A stretch of DNA of 64,000 nt, from the NCBI GenBank assembly GCA_041874725.1, contig CP097466.1, forward strand, positions 4,340,001 through 4,404,000, given 5' to 3'. Shown here one piece after another: positions 17,335 to 25,729 of the stretch (positions within the stretch are counted from its first letter, which is position 1; every line of letters begins with the position of its first letter). Under the pieces are notes generated by a model, which did not search any database, was not told where the DNA came from, and saw nothing but the letters and a program-made list of their open reading frames with translations. Source of the DNA: Duganella sp. BuS-21. GTDB lineage: Bacteria; Pseudomonadota; Gammaproteobacteria; Burkholderiales; Burkholderiaceae_D. The position numbers and the translations under genes are program-made.

Positions 17335-17988
17335 ATGGACACCAAAACCAACAAGCAGTGGCACGATACGCCGGATGTTTCGGCGCGCATCGTCACCTCG
17401 ATCGGACGCATCGCCAGTGTAATGCGCTCCGGTATGTGGGAGTTCGCCACCGCCGAAAACCTCAATCCTACCCAGGCCGAGATGCTGCAGCTGCTGCAGG
17501 GTCGCAAGCACGGGGTGCGCTTGTCCTGGCTGGCGTCGCAGTTGTCGATCAGCGCGGCCAGTGCCAGCGATTCGGTATCGGCGCTGGTGTCCAAGGGTTT
17601 GCTGTACAAGGCGCGGGCGGAAGATGACGGCCGCGCCACTGCACTCTTCCTGACGGCGGAAGGTGCGGTGATGGCGGCCCGTATCGGCAGTGCTCTGGAT
17701 TTTGCCGAGCAAGCCGCAGCCGCTTTGCCTGCGTCGCAACAGGCGGAGCTGCTCACCGGTTTGTTCAAACTGATCGCGCAGTTGCAAAAGACGGAACGCT
17801 TCCCCGAAATGCGTGCCTGCCTGTCGTGCCGGTTCTTCGAACCGAACGCGCATCCAGGCAAGCCGGCCCCGCATCACTGCAATCTGGTGAATGCGCCGCT
17901 ATCGGTGCCGCTGTTGCGCATGGATTGCCTTGAACACGAACCGGCCGATCCGGTCGCCAAGGCGCGCAACTGGAAAGTGTTTGCGTAA
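17335..17988 (+). CDS. MarR-family regulator with Cys/His-rich C-terminus
   Basis: 217 residues. The central winged helix fits MarR (LSWLASQLSISAASASDSVS, then KGLLYKARAEDDGRAT). The protein is longer than most MarR members. Its extra C-terminal 60 residues hold CLSC (Cys162, Cys165), PHHC (His180, His181, Cys182) and DCLEHE (Cys198, His201). That arrangement could bind zinc or an Fe-S cluster or act as a thiol switch. The next two genes code a CxxC AhpD-like protein and a CPGC redoxin, so a redox signal is a reasonable inference. The gene probably makes a leaderless mRNA and may repress itself through the ATTAGGAGTCCT motif overlapping its -35. Confidence 0.85.
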   Translation: MDTKTNKQWHDTPDVSARIVTSIGRIASVMRSGMWEFATAENLNPTQAEMLQLLQGRKHGVRLSWLASQLSISAASASDSVSALVSKGLLYKARAEDDGRATALFLTAEGAVMAARIGSALDFAEQAAAALPASQQAELLTGLFKLIAQLQKTERFPEMRACLSCRFFEPNAHPGKPAPHHCNLVNAPLSVPLLRMDCLEHEPADPVAKARNWKVFA

Positions 17989-18017
17989 TTTCTTTCACCT
18001 TTTTTTTAATTAATTTA

Positions 18018-18029
18018 ATTAGGAGTCCT
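18018..18029. promoter_or_regulatory. Putative MarR operator, copy 2, overlapping a ribosome site
   Basis: ATTAGGAGTCCT is identical to the motif at 17289-17300 and lies three bases before the ATG at 18033. Its AGGAG is also the Shine-Dalgarno sequence of the AhpD-like gene. It follows an AT-only stretch (18001-18020). The match could be partly explained by the ribosome site alone. Confidence 0.4.
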
Positions 18030-18032
18030 ATT

Positions 18033-18593
18033 ATGTCTACCGCATCCCAAGCAGCCCGCGTCACCCTCGTCACCCCTGCCAACACCAGCGGCGAACGCCA
18101 GCAGCTGCTGGCCCAGATCCAGGGCGCCTTCGGCGCCACGCCGAATATGTTCAAGGCCGTCGCCAATTCAACCGCCGCGCTGAAAAGCATGTGGGGCGCG
18201 TTCGGCGCCTTGGGTGGTGGCGTCATCAACGCCAAGCTCGGCGAACAGATCGCCGTCGCCATCGCCGACCGCAACGACTGCGAATACTGCCTGGCCGCGC
18301 ACACCGCGCTCGGTCGCAAGGCCGGCGCCAGCGCCGAAGAGATGAGCGCAGCCCAAGCCGGCCAGTCGGCCGATCCGAAAACCGCCGCCGCCCTGCGCTT
18401 CGCCGTCGCCGTGGTCAACAACCGCGCCCAGGTCGCCGACGACGAAGTGATCGCCCTGCGCGACGCCGGCTTCAACGACGAGGAAATCGTCGAGATCCTG
18501 GCCCACGTGGCGCTCAACCTGTTCACCAACTACGTGAACGTGGCGTTCAAGGTGCCGGTCGACTTCCCGTCGGTCAAACTGCGCGCGAAATAA
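18033..18593 (+). CDS. Carboxymuconolactone decarboxylase-family (AhpD-like) protein
   Basis: 186 residues, all-helical AhpD fold. The active-site motif CxxC with a following His is DCEYCLAAHTALGRKAG (Cys83, Cys86, His90), as in AhpD-type alkylhydroperoxidases that recycle peroxiredoxins. The early part (NMFKAVANSTAAL) fits the same family. It is likely cytosolic. It lies 44 bases after the MarR gene and 9 bases before the redoxin gene, forming a peroxide or electrophile response set. The true substrate is not known, since the family also includes decarboxylases, but the CxxC-H motif favours redox chemistry. Confidence 0.88.
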   Translation: MSTASQAARVTLVTPANTSGERQQLLAQIQGAFGATPNMFKAVANSTAALKSMWGAFGALGGGVINAKLGEQIAVAIADRNDCEYCLAAHTALGRKAGASAEEMSAAQAGQSADPKTAAALRFAVAVVNNRAQVADDEVIALRDAGFNDEEIVEILAHVALNLFTNYVNVAFKVPVDFPSVKLRAK

Positions 18594-18602
18594 GGAGCCG
18601 AC

Positions 18603-19118
18603 ATGTTCCCTATCGCCCCCGAACTCCAGGTCGCGGAATGGCTGAACAGCGCCAAACCGCTGTCGCTGCAACAGCTGCGCGGCAAGGTCGTGGCCATCTA
18701 CGCCTTCCAGATGCTGTGCCCCGGTTGCGTATCACACGGCATCCCGCAGGCCAAGAGCATCCGCGCCAGCTTCGACGCCAAGGACGTGGCGGTACTCGGC
18801 CTGCACTCGGTATTCGAGCACCATGCGGTGATGAACCGCGCGGCGCTGGAAGCCTTTGTCCACGAGTACCGCATCGACTTCCCGGTGGCGATAGACCAGC
18901 CGTCGGCCCACGGTCCGATCCCGCTGACGATGGAGCAGTACCAGCTGCGCGGCACACCGACGCTGCTACTGATCGATCGCCAGGGCCGGCTGCGGTTCAG
19001 TCACTTCGGCCGCGCCGAGGACATGCAGGTCGGCGCCCTGATCGGCCAGCTGGTGGCGGAAGCCGCCGGGCCGCAGCCGCAGGTGCAGTGCGACGATACC
19101 GCGTGCAGCATCAGCTAG
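18603..19118 (+). CDS. Redoxin / TlpA-like thiol protein
   Basis: 171 residues with a thioredoxin-like fold. The redox motif is MLCPGCVSHGIPQA (Cys39, Cys42), a CPGC variant of the CxxC motif. The cis-Pro region is LRGTPTLLLIDRQGRLRFSHFG. The C-terminus carries an extra Cys pair (Cys163, Cys168), which could serve as a resolving or shuttle disulfide. There is no signal peptide, so it is cytosolic. A ribosome site (aaggag) lies just before the ATG, and the gene follows the AhpD-like gene by 9 bases. It probably works with it in peroxide reduction. It is not a classical AhpC, which lacks this CxxC spacing. Confidence 0.85.
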   Translation: MFPIAPELQVAEWLNSAKPLSLQQLRGKVVAIYAFQMLCPGCVSHGIPQAKSIRASFDAKDVAVLGLHSVFEHHAVMNRAALEAFVHEYRIDFPVAIDQPSAHGPIPLTMEQYQLRGTPTLLLIDRQGRLRFSHFGRAEDMQVGALIGQLVAEAAGPQPQVQCDDTACSIS

Positions 19119-19136
19119 TACCCGCAACGCCGGCGC

Positions 19137-19166
19137 TTGGGGATTGATAATTTCGTAACGTATAAT
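19137..19166 (+). promoter_or_regulatory. Possible sigma70 promoter for the CPBP/rhombosortase operon
   Basis: TTGGGG (19137-19142), an 18-base spacer and a perfect TATAAT (19161-19166), 31 bases before the ATG at 19198. The -10 is strong and the -35 partial. Confidence 0.45.
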
Positions 19167-19197
19167 CGGAAATTCTTGTCATAACGATTATTCTCCT

Positions 19198-19902
19198 ATG
19201 CTCGATCTCGCGCTGGCGTTCTATCTGGTCCTGGTCCTCCCGACCCAACGTTTATACGGCAGCATCCGCCCGCGCGTAGGCCCCAAGCGCACTATCGAGC
19301 AGCGCTACCTGCTCTCGATGCGCGACATCGGCCTGATGCTGCTGGCGCTCCTGTTCATCTGCTGGCGCAAGGGCTACGACGCCGCCGACATGGGCCTCGC
19401 CCTGCCCGCCGCCGGCGTGCCGCTGTGGTGCCTACTGGCCGCCAGCGCCACCATGGCTGCGCTACTGATCGCCAACTACCTCTCCACGCGCAGAATGGCG
19501 TCCGACAAACGCGCCACCCTGCTGCAGCGCTCGCGCGACGGCGGCATGCCCACCACGCCGTCGGCGCTGCGCCTGTTCGGCTTGCTGGTGCTGTTCATCG
19601 GCGCCGGCTGGGAGCTGCTCTATCGCGGCTTCCTGGTGCTGGCGCTGACGCCCTACATCGGCGTCTGGCCGACGGTATTGTTGTCCGGCCTGGCCTACGG
19701 CGCCGCCCACGGCTACAAGAGTCCCATGCAGTTCTCGCTCAGCATTCTCTCGGCGCTGCTGTTCGCGGCCGGCTATGTGCTCAGCGGCAGCCTGTGGTGG
19801 CTGATGGTGATCCACATCGTACTGCCGCTAACGAACGCCATCACCACCCAGCAGTTGATCAAGATGTCGAATCCAGAGGAAGCCGAGCATGCGTTATCTT
19901 AA
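19198..19902 (+). CDS. CPBP-family intramembrane metalloprotease
   Basis: 234 residues with several membrane helices. The CPBP (Rce1-like) motifs are present: WELLYRGF near Glu139/Arg143, AYGAAHGYK with its His near 171, and HIVLPLTNA near 205. The first of the usual Glu-Glu pair is Trp here. Family members are integral membrane endopeptidases, some processing prenylated or secreted proteins. It is the first gene of an overlapping trio with the rhombotarget lipoprotein and rhombosortase, a common neighbourhood. The overlap with the lipoprotein gene is 14 bases. Its role in the trio is unknown. Confidence 0.82.
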   Translation: MLDLALAFYLVLVLPTQRLYGSIRPRVGPKRTIEQRYLLSMRDIGLMLLALLFICWRKGYDAADMGLALPAAGVPLWCLLAASATMAALLIANYLSTRRMASDKRATLLQRSRDGGMPTTPSALRLFGLLVLFIGAGWELLYRGFLVLALTPYIGVWPTVLLSGLAYGAAHGYKSPMQFSLSILSALLFAAGYVLSGSLWWLMVIHIVLPLTNAITTQQLIKMSNPEEAEHALS

Positions 19903-20719
19903 AACCCTGATGCTGTTGATGGTGGCCGCAAGCCTGGGCGGCTGCGCCTTCTGGAACAACCCGCGCACGCAGCAGCGCACCGGCAGCGTGGTCGACTACC
20001 TCTACCCGGACGCCAGGAGCGCACCGTCGCTGGCGCCGTCCGTGGTCAAACTGCGGCCGCCGGTCAAGGTGGGCATCGCCTTCGTGCCCGGCAGCGGCTA
20101 CAGCGCCATGCCGGAAGCGGGCAAGATGAAATTGCTGGAGAGCGTGCGCGCGTCCTTCGCCCGCCACGACTACATCGGCAAGATCGACATCATCCCGAGC
20201 CAGTACCTGCGCGCCAAGGGCGGCTTCGACAACCTGCAGCAGGTGGGCCGCATGTTCGACGTCGAAGTGATCGCCCTGCTGTCCTACGACCAGGTGCAGT
20301 TCAACGACAGCAATGCGCTGTCGGTGCTGTACTGGACCATCGTCGGCGCCTACGTCATCAATGGCGACCAGTACGACATCCAGACCATGCTCGACGCCTC
20401 GGTGTTCGACGTGGCCAGCCGCAAGCTGCTGTTCCGCGCGCCGGGCGTAAGCCGGGTAAAAGGCAGCGCCACGGCGGCCGGCTTCACCGAAAAAGCCCGC
20501 GCCGCGCAGGACGCCGGCTACCAGCGCGCCGTCGACGACCTGGTGCCGCAACTGCAGGCGCAGCTGGACGGCTTCCGCGAACGCGTGAAGAACGACCACA
20601 CCAACTACCAGGTCGAGAACAAGGCCGGCTACAAGGGCGGCGGCGGCATGGGCTGGATCAGCCTTGCGCTGGCGGCCCTGCTGGGTGGCATCGCCTATGC
20701 CGTTCGACGCCGCGTCTGA
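19889..20719 (+). CDS. Rhombotarget lipoprotein with GlyGly-CTERM-like tail
   Basis: 276 residues. The signal peptide ends in a lipobox (SLGGC, lipid Cys19). The body resembles the family called rhombotarget lipoprotein. The C-terminus is a sorting tag: a poly-Gly motif (KGGGGMGW, about residues 249-256), a hydrophobic helix (ISLALAALLGGIAYAV) and a basic RRRV end. In the GlyGly-CTERM system the tag is cut in the membrane by rhombosortase, which is encoded by the next, overlapping gene. The protein would thus be lipidated at one end and cleaved at the other. Its final role at the envelope is unknown. Confidence 0.88.
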   Translation: MRYLKTLMLLMVAASLGGCAFWNNPRTQQRTGSVVDYLYPDARSAPSLAPSVVKLRPPVKVGIAFVPGSGYSAMPEAGKMKLLESVRASFARHDYIGKIDIIPSQYLRAKGGFDNLQQVGRMFDVEVIALLSYDQVQFNDSNALSVLYWTIVGAYVINGDQYDIQTMLDASVFDVASRKLLFRAPGVSRVKGSATAAGFTEKARAAQDAGYQRAVDDLVPQLQAQLDGFRERVKNDHTNYQVENKAGYKGGGGMGWISLALAALLGGIAYAVRRRV

Positions 20720-21206
20720 GCTGCTGGAGTACGACCGCCACGCCATCCTCGCCGGCGAGGTCTGGCGCCTGTGGAGCTGCCATCTGGTGCACTACTCGGC
20801 GCAGCATGCGCTGATCGATTTCGCCACTGCGGCCGCTGCAGGCGCGGTGGCGCTGCCCGCCCTCGGCTGGCGGCGATTGTGCCTGATCCTGGCGCTGACC
20901 GCGCCGCTGATCGCCACCGGCCTTCTGCTGCTGGCGCCGGACTGCCTGTACTACCGGGGCGCGTCCGGCCTCGCCGTGCTGCTGGTGGTGCTGGCCGCCG
21001 GCACGCTGTGGCCGCGCGCCTGCCCGCGCGCCCGCGTCGCGCTGGTCCTGCTGGGCGCCGCGCTGGCCGCCAAGATCGCCGCCGAGGCGCTGGGCTACGC
21101 CGCCGGCTGGTCCGACCTGCCGTCCGACGTGGTCGTGGTGTGGCAATCCCACCTCATCGGCGCCATCCTGGGAGCAATTTTAGCTGCGGTTAAGAAATAT
21201 TGTTGA
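20697..21206 (+). CDS. Rhombosortase (GlyGly-CTERM sorting rhomboid protease)
   Basis: 169 residues from the ATG at 20697, inside the 3' end of the lipoprotein gene (23-base overlap). Rhomboid features are the WRLWSCHLVHYSAQHALID block, the catalytic Ser in YYRGASGLA, and the His in WQSHLIGAILGAIL. Rhombosortases normally have a first membrane helix before the EYDR-AI-GEWWRL block. Here only about 11 residues (MPFDAASELLE) precede it, so that helix seems to be missing. A TTG start at 20664 would add 11 hydrophilic residues and does not restore it. The Asn often found after the HxxxxH block is Asp here. Partner substrate: the preceding lipoprotein. Confidence 0.85.
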   Translation: MPFDAASELLEYDRHAILAGEVWRLWSCHLVHYSAQHALIDFATAAAAGAVALPALGWRRLCLILALTAPLIATGLLLLAPDCLYYRGASGLAVLLVVLAAGTLWPRACPRARVALVLLGAALAAKIAAEALGYAAGWSDLPSDVVVVWQSHLIGAILGAILAAVKKYC

Positions 21207-21260
21207 TTTTAAATTGCCATAAATACTACAATGCCAAAATCTTTCCCACAGGCAGAATTC

Positions 21261-24200
21261 ATGAGCAATTTAGATTTGATCGGCAAATCCCATTACTACT
21301 TCGACACCCAGCCCGGCACGATCCGGATCACCGCCGACGAAGTCAAGAATCTGTTCACCTACGGCACCGGCACAGTGCGGCTAGAACTGTGGGCGACCAG
21401 TTTTCCGTGGAGTGAGAGTTCGGTCAAAGATGGCTATAGAATGGCGACCGTGGCGCTATTGCCAGGCAATGGTGCTCTGACATCCGGTCAAGAATTACTC
21501 AATATCGACCGGACCGTGAATTTCAGTGCACCGCCGAGCGGAACTTACTACGTCTCGATTGTGGTGACCGAATACACCGGGAAAGACTTGAGCGTCGATA
21601 ACGGCTACGAAGTTCGGGATAGTGACGCTTTTTTGAAATGGATGACCGTCAGCAGCACCGGAAATGTCGGCACCCGGGACATCGTCCAGCCGACCGTCAG
21701 CATCGAATCGCAATCGGTCCTGGAAGGCGACAACGGCAGCAAGTTCATGGTGTTCACGCTGAAGCTGTCTGAAGCAACGCCCATGTACACCGCCACCCGC
21801 TTCGATACCAACGACCAGACAGCCTTGGAAGGTATCGACTACGAAGGCGTGCACAAGAGCGTGGTATTCTCGCCCGGCCAAACCTCGCTCACCGTCTCGG
21901 TGCCAATCTACGGCAATGAAGACTTTCAACCGTCGCGCGTCTTCGACGTTACGCTCGGCCCGCTCGTCAACGGCAGCACCACGGGCAGCGACCGCAGCGC
22001 GATCGGCTACATCACGGACGACGACGAAGACGGCTACCCCTTGCCGACCGACGGCTTCGCCGACCTGGAGTGGTACTTGTACACCACCCGCACCGAATTC
22101 GCCTGGGAGAAGGCCACCGGCAAGGGCGTGAAAGTGGGAGTGCTGGACAATGGCATCGACGCGACCCACCCCGATCTGGTCGCCAACCTCCGCACTGACC
22201 TCGGCCGCACCGCCCTGACCCTCACGGCCGGCGGCGCCCCGGTGACCACCACCGACAACCACGGCACGCTGGTGGCCGGCGTGATCGCCGCCGCGCGCGA
22301 CGGCAAGGGCGCCGTCGGCGTGGCCTACGACGCACAACTGGTGTCGATCTACAGCGCCAGCAAGATCAACGCACAACTGCCGACCGAGATCGCCAACGCC
22401 TTCCAGTACGCGAAAAACCTCGACGTGCTCAACAACTCCTGGGGCTACGGCAACCTGCTCACCGCCGGCACCGAATGGGCTTTCTACGACAACGCCAACT
22501 CGCCCGCTTTCGCGCCGGCCTTCAAGGCCTTGCGCGACCTGGCCGCCGAGGGCCGCCACGGCCTGGGGACAGTGGTGGTGCAGTCGGCCGGCAACGGCTA
22601 CGACTACGGCGACGACACCAATCTGCACAACTTCCAGAACAGCCGCTACATCATCACCGTCGGTTCCACCGACTACGCCAGCAGCTCGTCCTACTTCAGC
22701 ACCACCGGCGCCTCCATCCTCGTGTCCGCACCGGGCGGAGCGGGTGACCACAACTACGCCAGCATCATCACCACCGACCGCTCCGGCCAGGCCGGCGAGA
22801 GCGGCAATGATTTCGCCTTTGCCGACGGCACCTCGTTTGCCGCGCCCGTCGTTTCCGGCATCGTGGCGATGATGCTTGAGGTGAACCCGCACCTCGGCTA
22901 TCGCGACGTGCAGCAGATCCTGGCTTACACCGCCCACCAGACCGACTACAGCAGCGGCTACGTCGTCGCCAATGGCGCCGGCGACTGGAACGGCGGCGGC
23001 CTGCAATACATCTACGGCACGCAGACCACCGGCTTTGGCCAGGTTGATGCGCTGGCGGCCGTGCGTCTGGCGGCTAGCTGGGGCACTGCGGCCAGGACGG
23101 TGGCCAACACGGTTGAAGTGACGGCTTCGCAAAAGGTCGCCCAGGCGATCCCGGACGATTCGACCACCGGCGTCACCAGCGTCATCGAAATCACCAGCGA
23201 CATGGTGGTCGAGCGGGTCGACGTCGGCATCAACATCAGCCACTCCTACATCGGCGATTTGCAGATCGCCCTGACCTCGCCCTCCGGCACCACCAGCTAC
23301 CTCATGGTGCGTCCATCGCAAGGCGCGTTGAGCGCCTACGGCTCCAGCCAGGACGACGTGCACTTCACCTTCGACACGGTGCTCAATTGGGGCGAAACCG
23401 CTACCGGCAAATGGTCGCTGAACGTGATGGACCTGGAAACCCTCATCACCGGCACCTTCACCGACTGGACGCTGGACCTGATCGGCCACGCGGCCAGCAA
23501 GGACGATACCTACGTCTACACCAACGACTTCGCGGCGCTGTTGAAGAACGACCCGGCGCGCGCCATCCTGACCGACAGCGACGGCGGCAACAACACCATC
23601 AACACCGCCGCGCTGGGCGCCGACAACTACATCGACCTGAGCGGCGTGACCGCCTCGATCCTGAATGACGGCAAGCTGACCATCGCCGCCGGCACCACCA
23701 TCCGCAACGCCTTCGGCGGCGACGGCAACGACACTATCATCGCCAATGCTATCGGCGGCACCTTGCACGGCATGGGCGGCAACGACATCCTGCGCGGCGG
23801 CGCCGGACTCGATACCGCCGCCTTCCTGCACGCCAGCGCCGGCTACACCATCGCGAAAACCACGACCGGCTATAGCGTCAAGGCCAAAAGCGGTGATGAA
23901 GGCGCGGACCAGTTGAGCGGCATCGAGCGCCTGGAATTCAGCGACGGCGTGATCGCCCTCGACACCACCGGCGGTATCGCCGGCCAGGCCTACCGCCTGT
24001 ACCAGGCCGCATTCGACCGCACGCCGGACCGCGCCGGTCTCGGTTACTGGATCGGCGTGATGGACGGCGGCGTGTCGCTGATCGAAGTGGCGCAAGGCTT
24101 CGTGCAGTCGGGCGAATTCAAGACGCTGTATGGCGCCGCGCCAAGCAACACGGAACTGGTCAACCACCTGTACCAGAACGTGCTGCACCGCGCGCCCGAC

Positions 24201-24353
24201 GCCGCCGGCGCCGCCTACTGGCTCGAGCTGCTGGACCAGCACCGCATCACCGCCGCCGATGCCCTGCGCAGCTTCAGCGAAAGCACGGAGAACGTCGCCG
24301 CGCTGGTCGGCGTGACCGAAAACGGCATCTACTACACGCCCTATCACGCCTGA
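21261..24353 (+). CDS. Secreted subtilisin-like protease, multidomain (S8, Calx-beta, P-domain, RTX, DUF4214)
   Basis: About 1030 residues; the ATG at 21231 is an alternative start. There is no signal peptide. In order: an N-terminal beta domain; Calx-beta (about 142-255, SIESQSVLEGDNGSK); the S8 catalytic domain with Asp near 294 (GVLDNGIDATHPDL), His near 333 (TDNHGTLVAG) and Ser near 521 (DGTSFAAPVVSGI); a proprotein-convertase P domain (about 620-745, YIGDLQIALTSPSGT); an RTX-like segment (773-857, GGDGNDTI and GGNDILRGGAG); and DUF4214 (900-1027, AAFDRTPDRAGLGYW). RTX plus no signal peptide points to type I secretion. It lacks a GlyGly-CTERM tag despite following rhombosortase. Confidence 0.9.
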   Translation: MSNLDLIGKSHYYFDTQPGTIRITADEVKNLFTYGTGTVRLELWATSFPWSESSVKDGYRMATVALLPGNGALTSGQELLNIDRTVNFSAPPSGTYYVSIVVTEYTGKDLSVDNGYEVRDSDAFLKWMTVSSTGNVGTRDIVQPTVSIESQSVLEGDNGSKFMVFTLKLSEATPMYTATRFDTNDQTALEGIDYEGVHKSVVFSPGQTSLTVSVPIYGNEDFQPSRVFDVTLGPLVNGSTTGSDRSAIGYITDDDEDGYPLPTDGFADLEWYLYTTRTEFAWEKATGKGVKVGVLDNGIDATHPDLVANLRTDLGRTALTLTAGGAPVTTTDNHGTLVAGVIAAARDGKGAVGVAYDAQLVSIYSASKINAQLPTEIANAFQYAKNLDVLNNSWGYGNLLTAGTEWAFYDNANSPAFAPAFKALRDLAAEGRHGLGTVVVQSAGNGYDYGDDTNLHNFQNSRYIITVGSTDYASSSSYFSTTGASILVSAPGGAGDHNYASIITTDRSGQAGESGNDFAFADGTSFAAPVVSGIVAMMLEVNPHLGYRDVQQILAYTAHQTDYSSGYVVANGAGDWNGGGLQYIYGTQTTGFGQVDALAAVRLAASWGTAARTVANTVEVTASQKVAQAIPDDSTTGVTSVIEITSDMVVERVDVGINISHSYIGDLQIALTSPSGTTSYLMVRPSQGALSAYGSSQDDVHFTFDTVLNWGETATGKWSLNVMDLETLITGTFTDWTLDLIGHAASKDDTYVYTNDFAALLKNDPARAILTDSDGGNNTINTAALGADNYIDLSGVTASILNDGKLTIAAGTTIRNAFGGDGNDTIIANAIGGTLHGMGGNDILRGGAGLDTAAFLHASAGYTIAKTTTGYSVKAKSGDEGADQLSGIERLEFSDGVIALDTTGGIAGQAYRLYQAAFDRTPDRAGLGYWIGVMDGGVSLIEVAQGFVQSGEFKTLYGAAPSNTELVNHLYQNVLHRAPDAAGAAYWLELLDQHRITAADALRSFSESTENVAALVGVTENGIYYTPYHA

Positions 24354-24394
24354 GTCCACGCTTGTCCTTCAACTAGCTTAACGCTAGTCCTCTT

Positions 24395-24444
24395 ACGGCC
24401 CGTTTGTGTTCGCATTTGTGTTTGGAATGCGTCACACGGGCCGT
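24395..24444 (+). terminator. Possible terminator after the subtilase gene
   Basis: ACGGCCCGT (24395-24403) and its exact reverse complement ACGGGCCGT (24436-24444) can pair around a 32-base loop, followed by TAATTCTT. The loop is long and the T-run weak, so this is tentative. Confidence 0.35.
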
Positions 24445-24508
24445 TAATTCTTGAGTATCTGGCATTGTTGTAGGCATAATCGATCGACCTGAACGATCGT
24501 GCCCTTTT

Positions 24509-25729
24509 GTGAACCCTATCGTCTTCGCCATCCCCGTCTTCATGGCTTCCATCCTGCTGGAAGTGTGGGTAGCGCGCCGCCGTGGACTGAAGGCCTACGA
24601 TGCCGCCGACGCCCTCACCAGCCTGCACCTGGGAGTGCTGAGCCAGATCACCGGCCTGTTCGCCAAGCTGGCCACGCTGGGCATTTATGTCGCCGTGTTC
24701 GAACAATACCGCCTCGCCACCCTGCCCATCAGCAGCGTGTGGGTCTGGGCCGGCGCCCTCCTGGCGTATGACTTCTGCTACTACTGGGCGCACCGCATGG
24801 GCCACGAGGTCGGGGTGCTGTGGGCCGCGCACGTGGTGCATCACTCGTCCGAGTACTACAACCTGTCGACCGCGCTGCGCCAGACCTCCAGCGGCTGGCT
24901 GTTCGGCTGGATCTTCTACCTGCCGATGGCGCTGGCCGGCGTGCCGCCGATCGTGATGGTGGGCGTGGGCCTGATCGACCTGCTCTACCAGTACTGGGTG
25001 CACACCGAAATGGTCGGCCGCCTCGGTTGGCTGGACCGCGTGTTCGTCACGCCGTCCAACCACCGCGTGCACCACGGTCAGAACGATTACTGCATCGACC
25101 GTAACTACGGCGGCATCCTGATCCTGTGGGACCGTTGGTTCGGCACCTTCGCCGATGAACGCGACGACGAAAAAATCATCTACGGCGTGCGCTCGCCGCT
25201 GCGCAGCCTCAATCCGCTGTGGGCCAACGTCCACTACTACGCCGACCTGTGGCGCTGCACCGGCCAGGCGCGCGGCCTGCGCAAGAAAATGCACGTCTGG
25301 CTGGGCGCCCCCGGCGCATGGACCGGCGAGACGCTGGCCCATTTCGACGGCGCGCAGTTCCAGCCCTACCGGCCCAACACGCCGCCGCCGGCAGTGCCCT
25401 ACTGCGTGCTGCAATTCGCCCTGCTGGCACCCTGCATCATGCACCTTATCGCGGTGGGGCCGTCACTGCCGGCCGTGTCGCTGGTGCTATACGCGGTATT
25501 GATCGTGGCCGGCACGCTGGGCCTGGGCGCGCTGCTGGAAGGCCGCCGCCTCGGCGCCCGCATCGAACAGGCGCGCGGCGCCTTCATGGGCCTGGCCTTC
25601 GCCCTGCTGCCGGACTGGTTTGGATACGAAGCACCGTTGCCGTTGCGGGCGGCGGTGTTGGTGCTCGCTCTGGGCGCCGCTGTATGGTTGGAAAAAAATA
25701 TAAAAACACATCAATGGGAGACAGCATGA
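24509..25729 (+). CDS. Sterol desaturase / fatty acid hydroxylase family protein
   Basis: 406 residues, GTG start. It is an integral membrane di-iron oxygenase with the three His boxes of the superfamily: HRMGHE, HVVHHS and NHRVHH. After the catalytic half come further membrane helices, giving a longer protein than the basic family. Members hydroxylate or desaturate sterols, carotenoids, fatty acids or ether lipids. The stop overlaps the TonB receptor start (ATGA), so it is the first gene of a coupled set with receptor, serine hydrolase and MaoC-like protein. The substrate cannot be read from sequence; a lipid made or taken up by this set is a fair guess. Confidence 0.88.
   Translation: MNPIVFAIPVFMASILLEVWVARRRGLKAYDAADALTSLHLGVLSQITGLFAKLATLGIYVAVFEQYRLATLPISSVWVWAGALLAYDFCYYWAHRMGHEVGVLWAAHVVHHSSEYYNLSTALRQTSSGWLFGWIFYLPMALAGVPPIVMVGVGLIDLLYQYWVHTEMVGRLGWLDRVFVTPSNHRVHHGQNDYCIDRNYGGILILWDRWFGTFADERDDEKIIYGVRSPLRSLNPLWANVHYYADLWRCTGQARGLRKKMHVWLGAPGAWTGETLAHFDGAQFQPYRPNTPPPAVPYCVLQFALLAPCIMHLIAVGPSLPAVSLVLYAVLIVAGTLGLGALLEGRRLGARIEQARGAFMGLAFALLPDWFGYEAPLPLRAAVLVLALGAAVWLEKNIKTHQWETA

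Noticed and set aside
21495..24359. A 954-codon open frame antisense to the subtilase gene
   Set aside because: It is a GC-bias shadow: Val/Ala/Gly/His-rich translation with no domain, whereas the forward frame has all S8 motifs.
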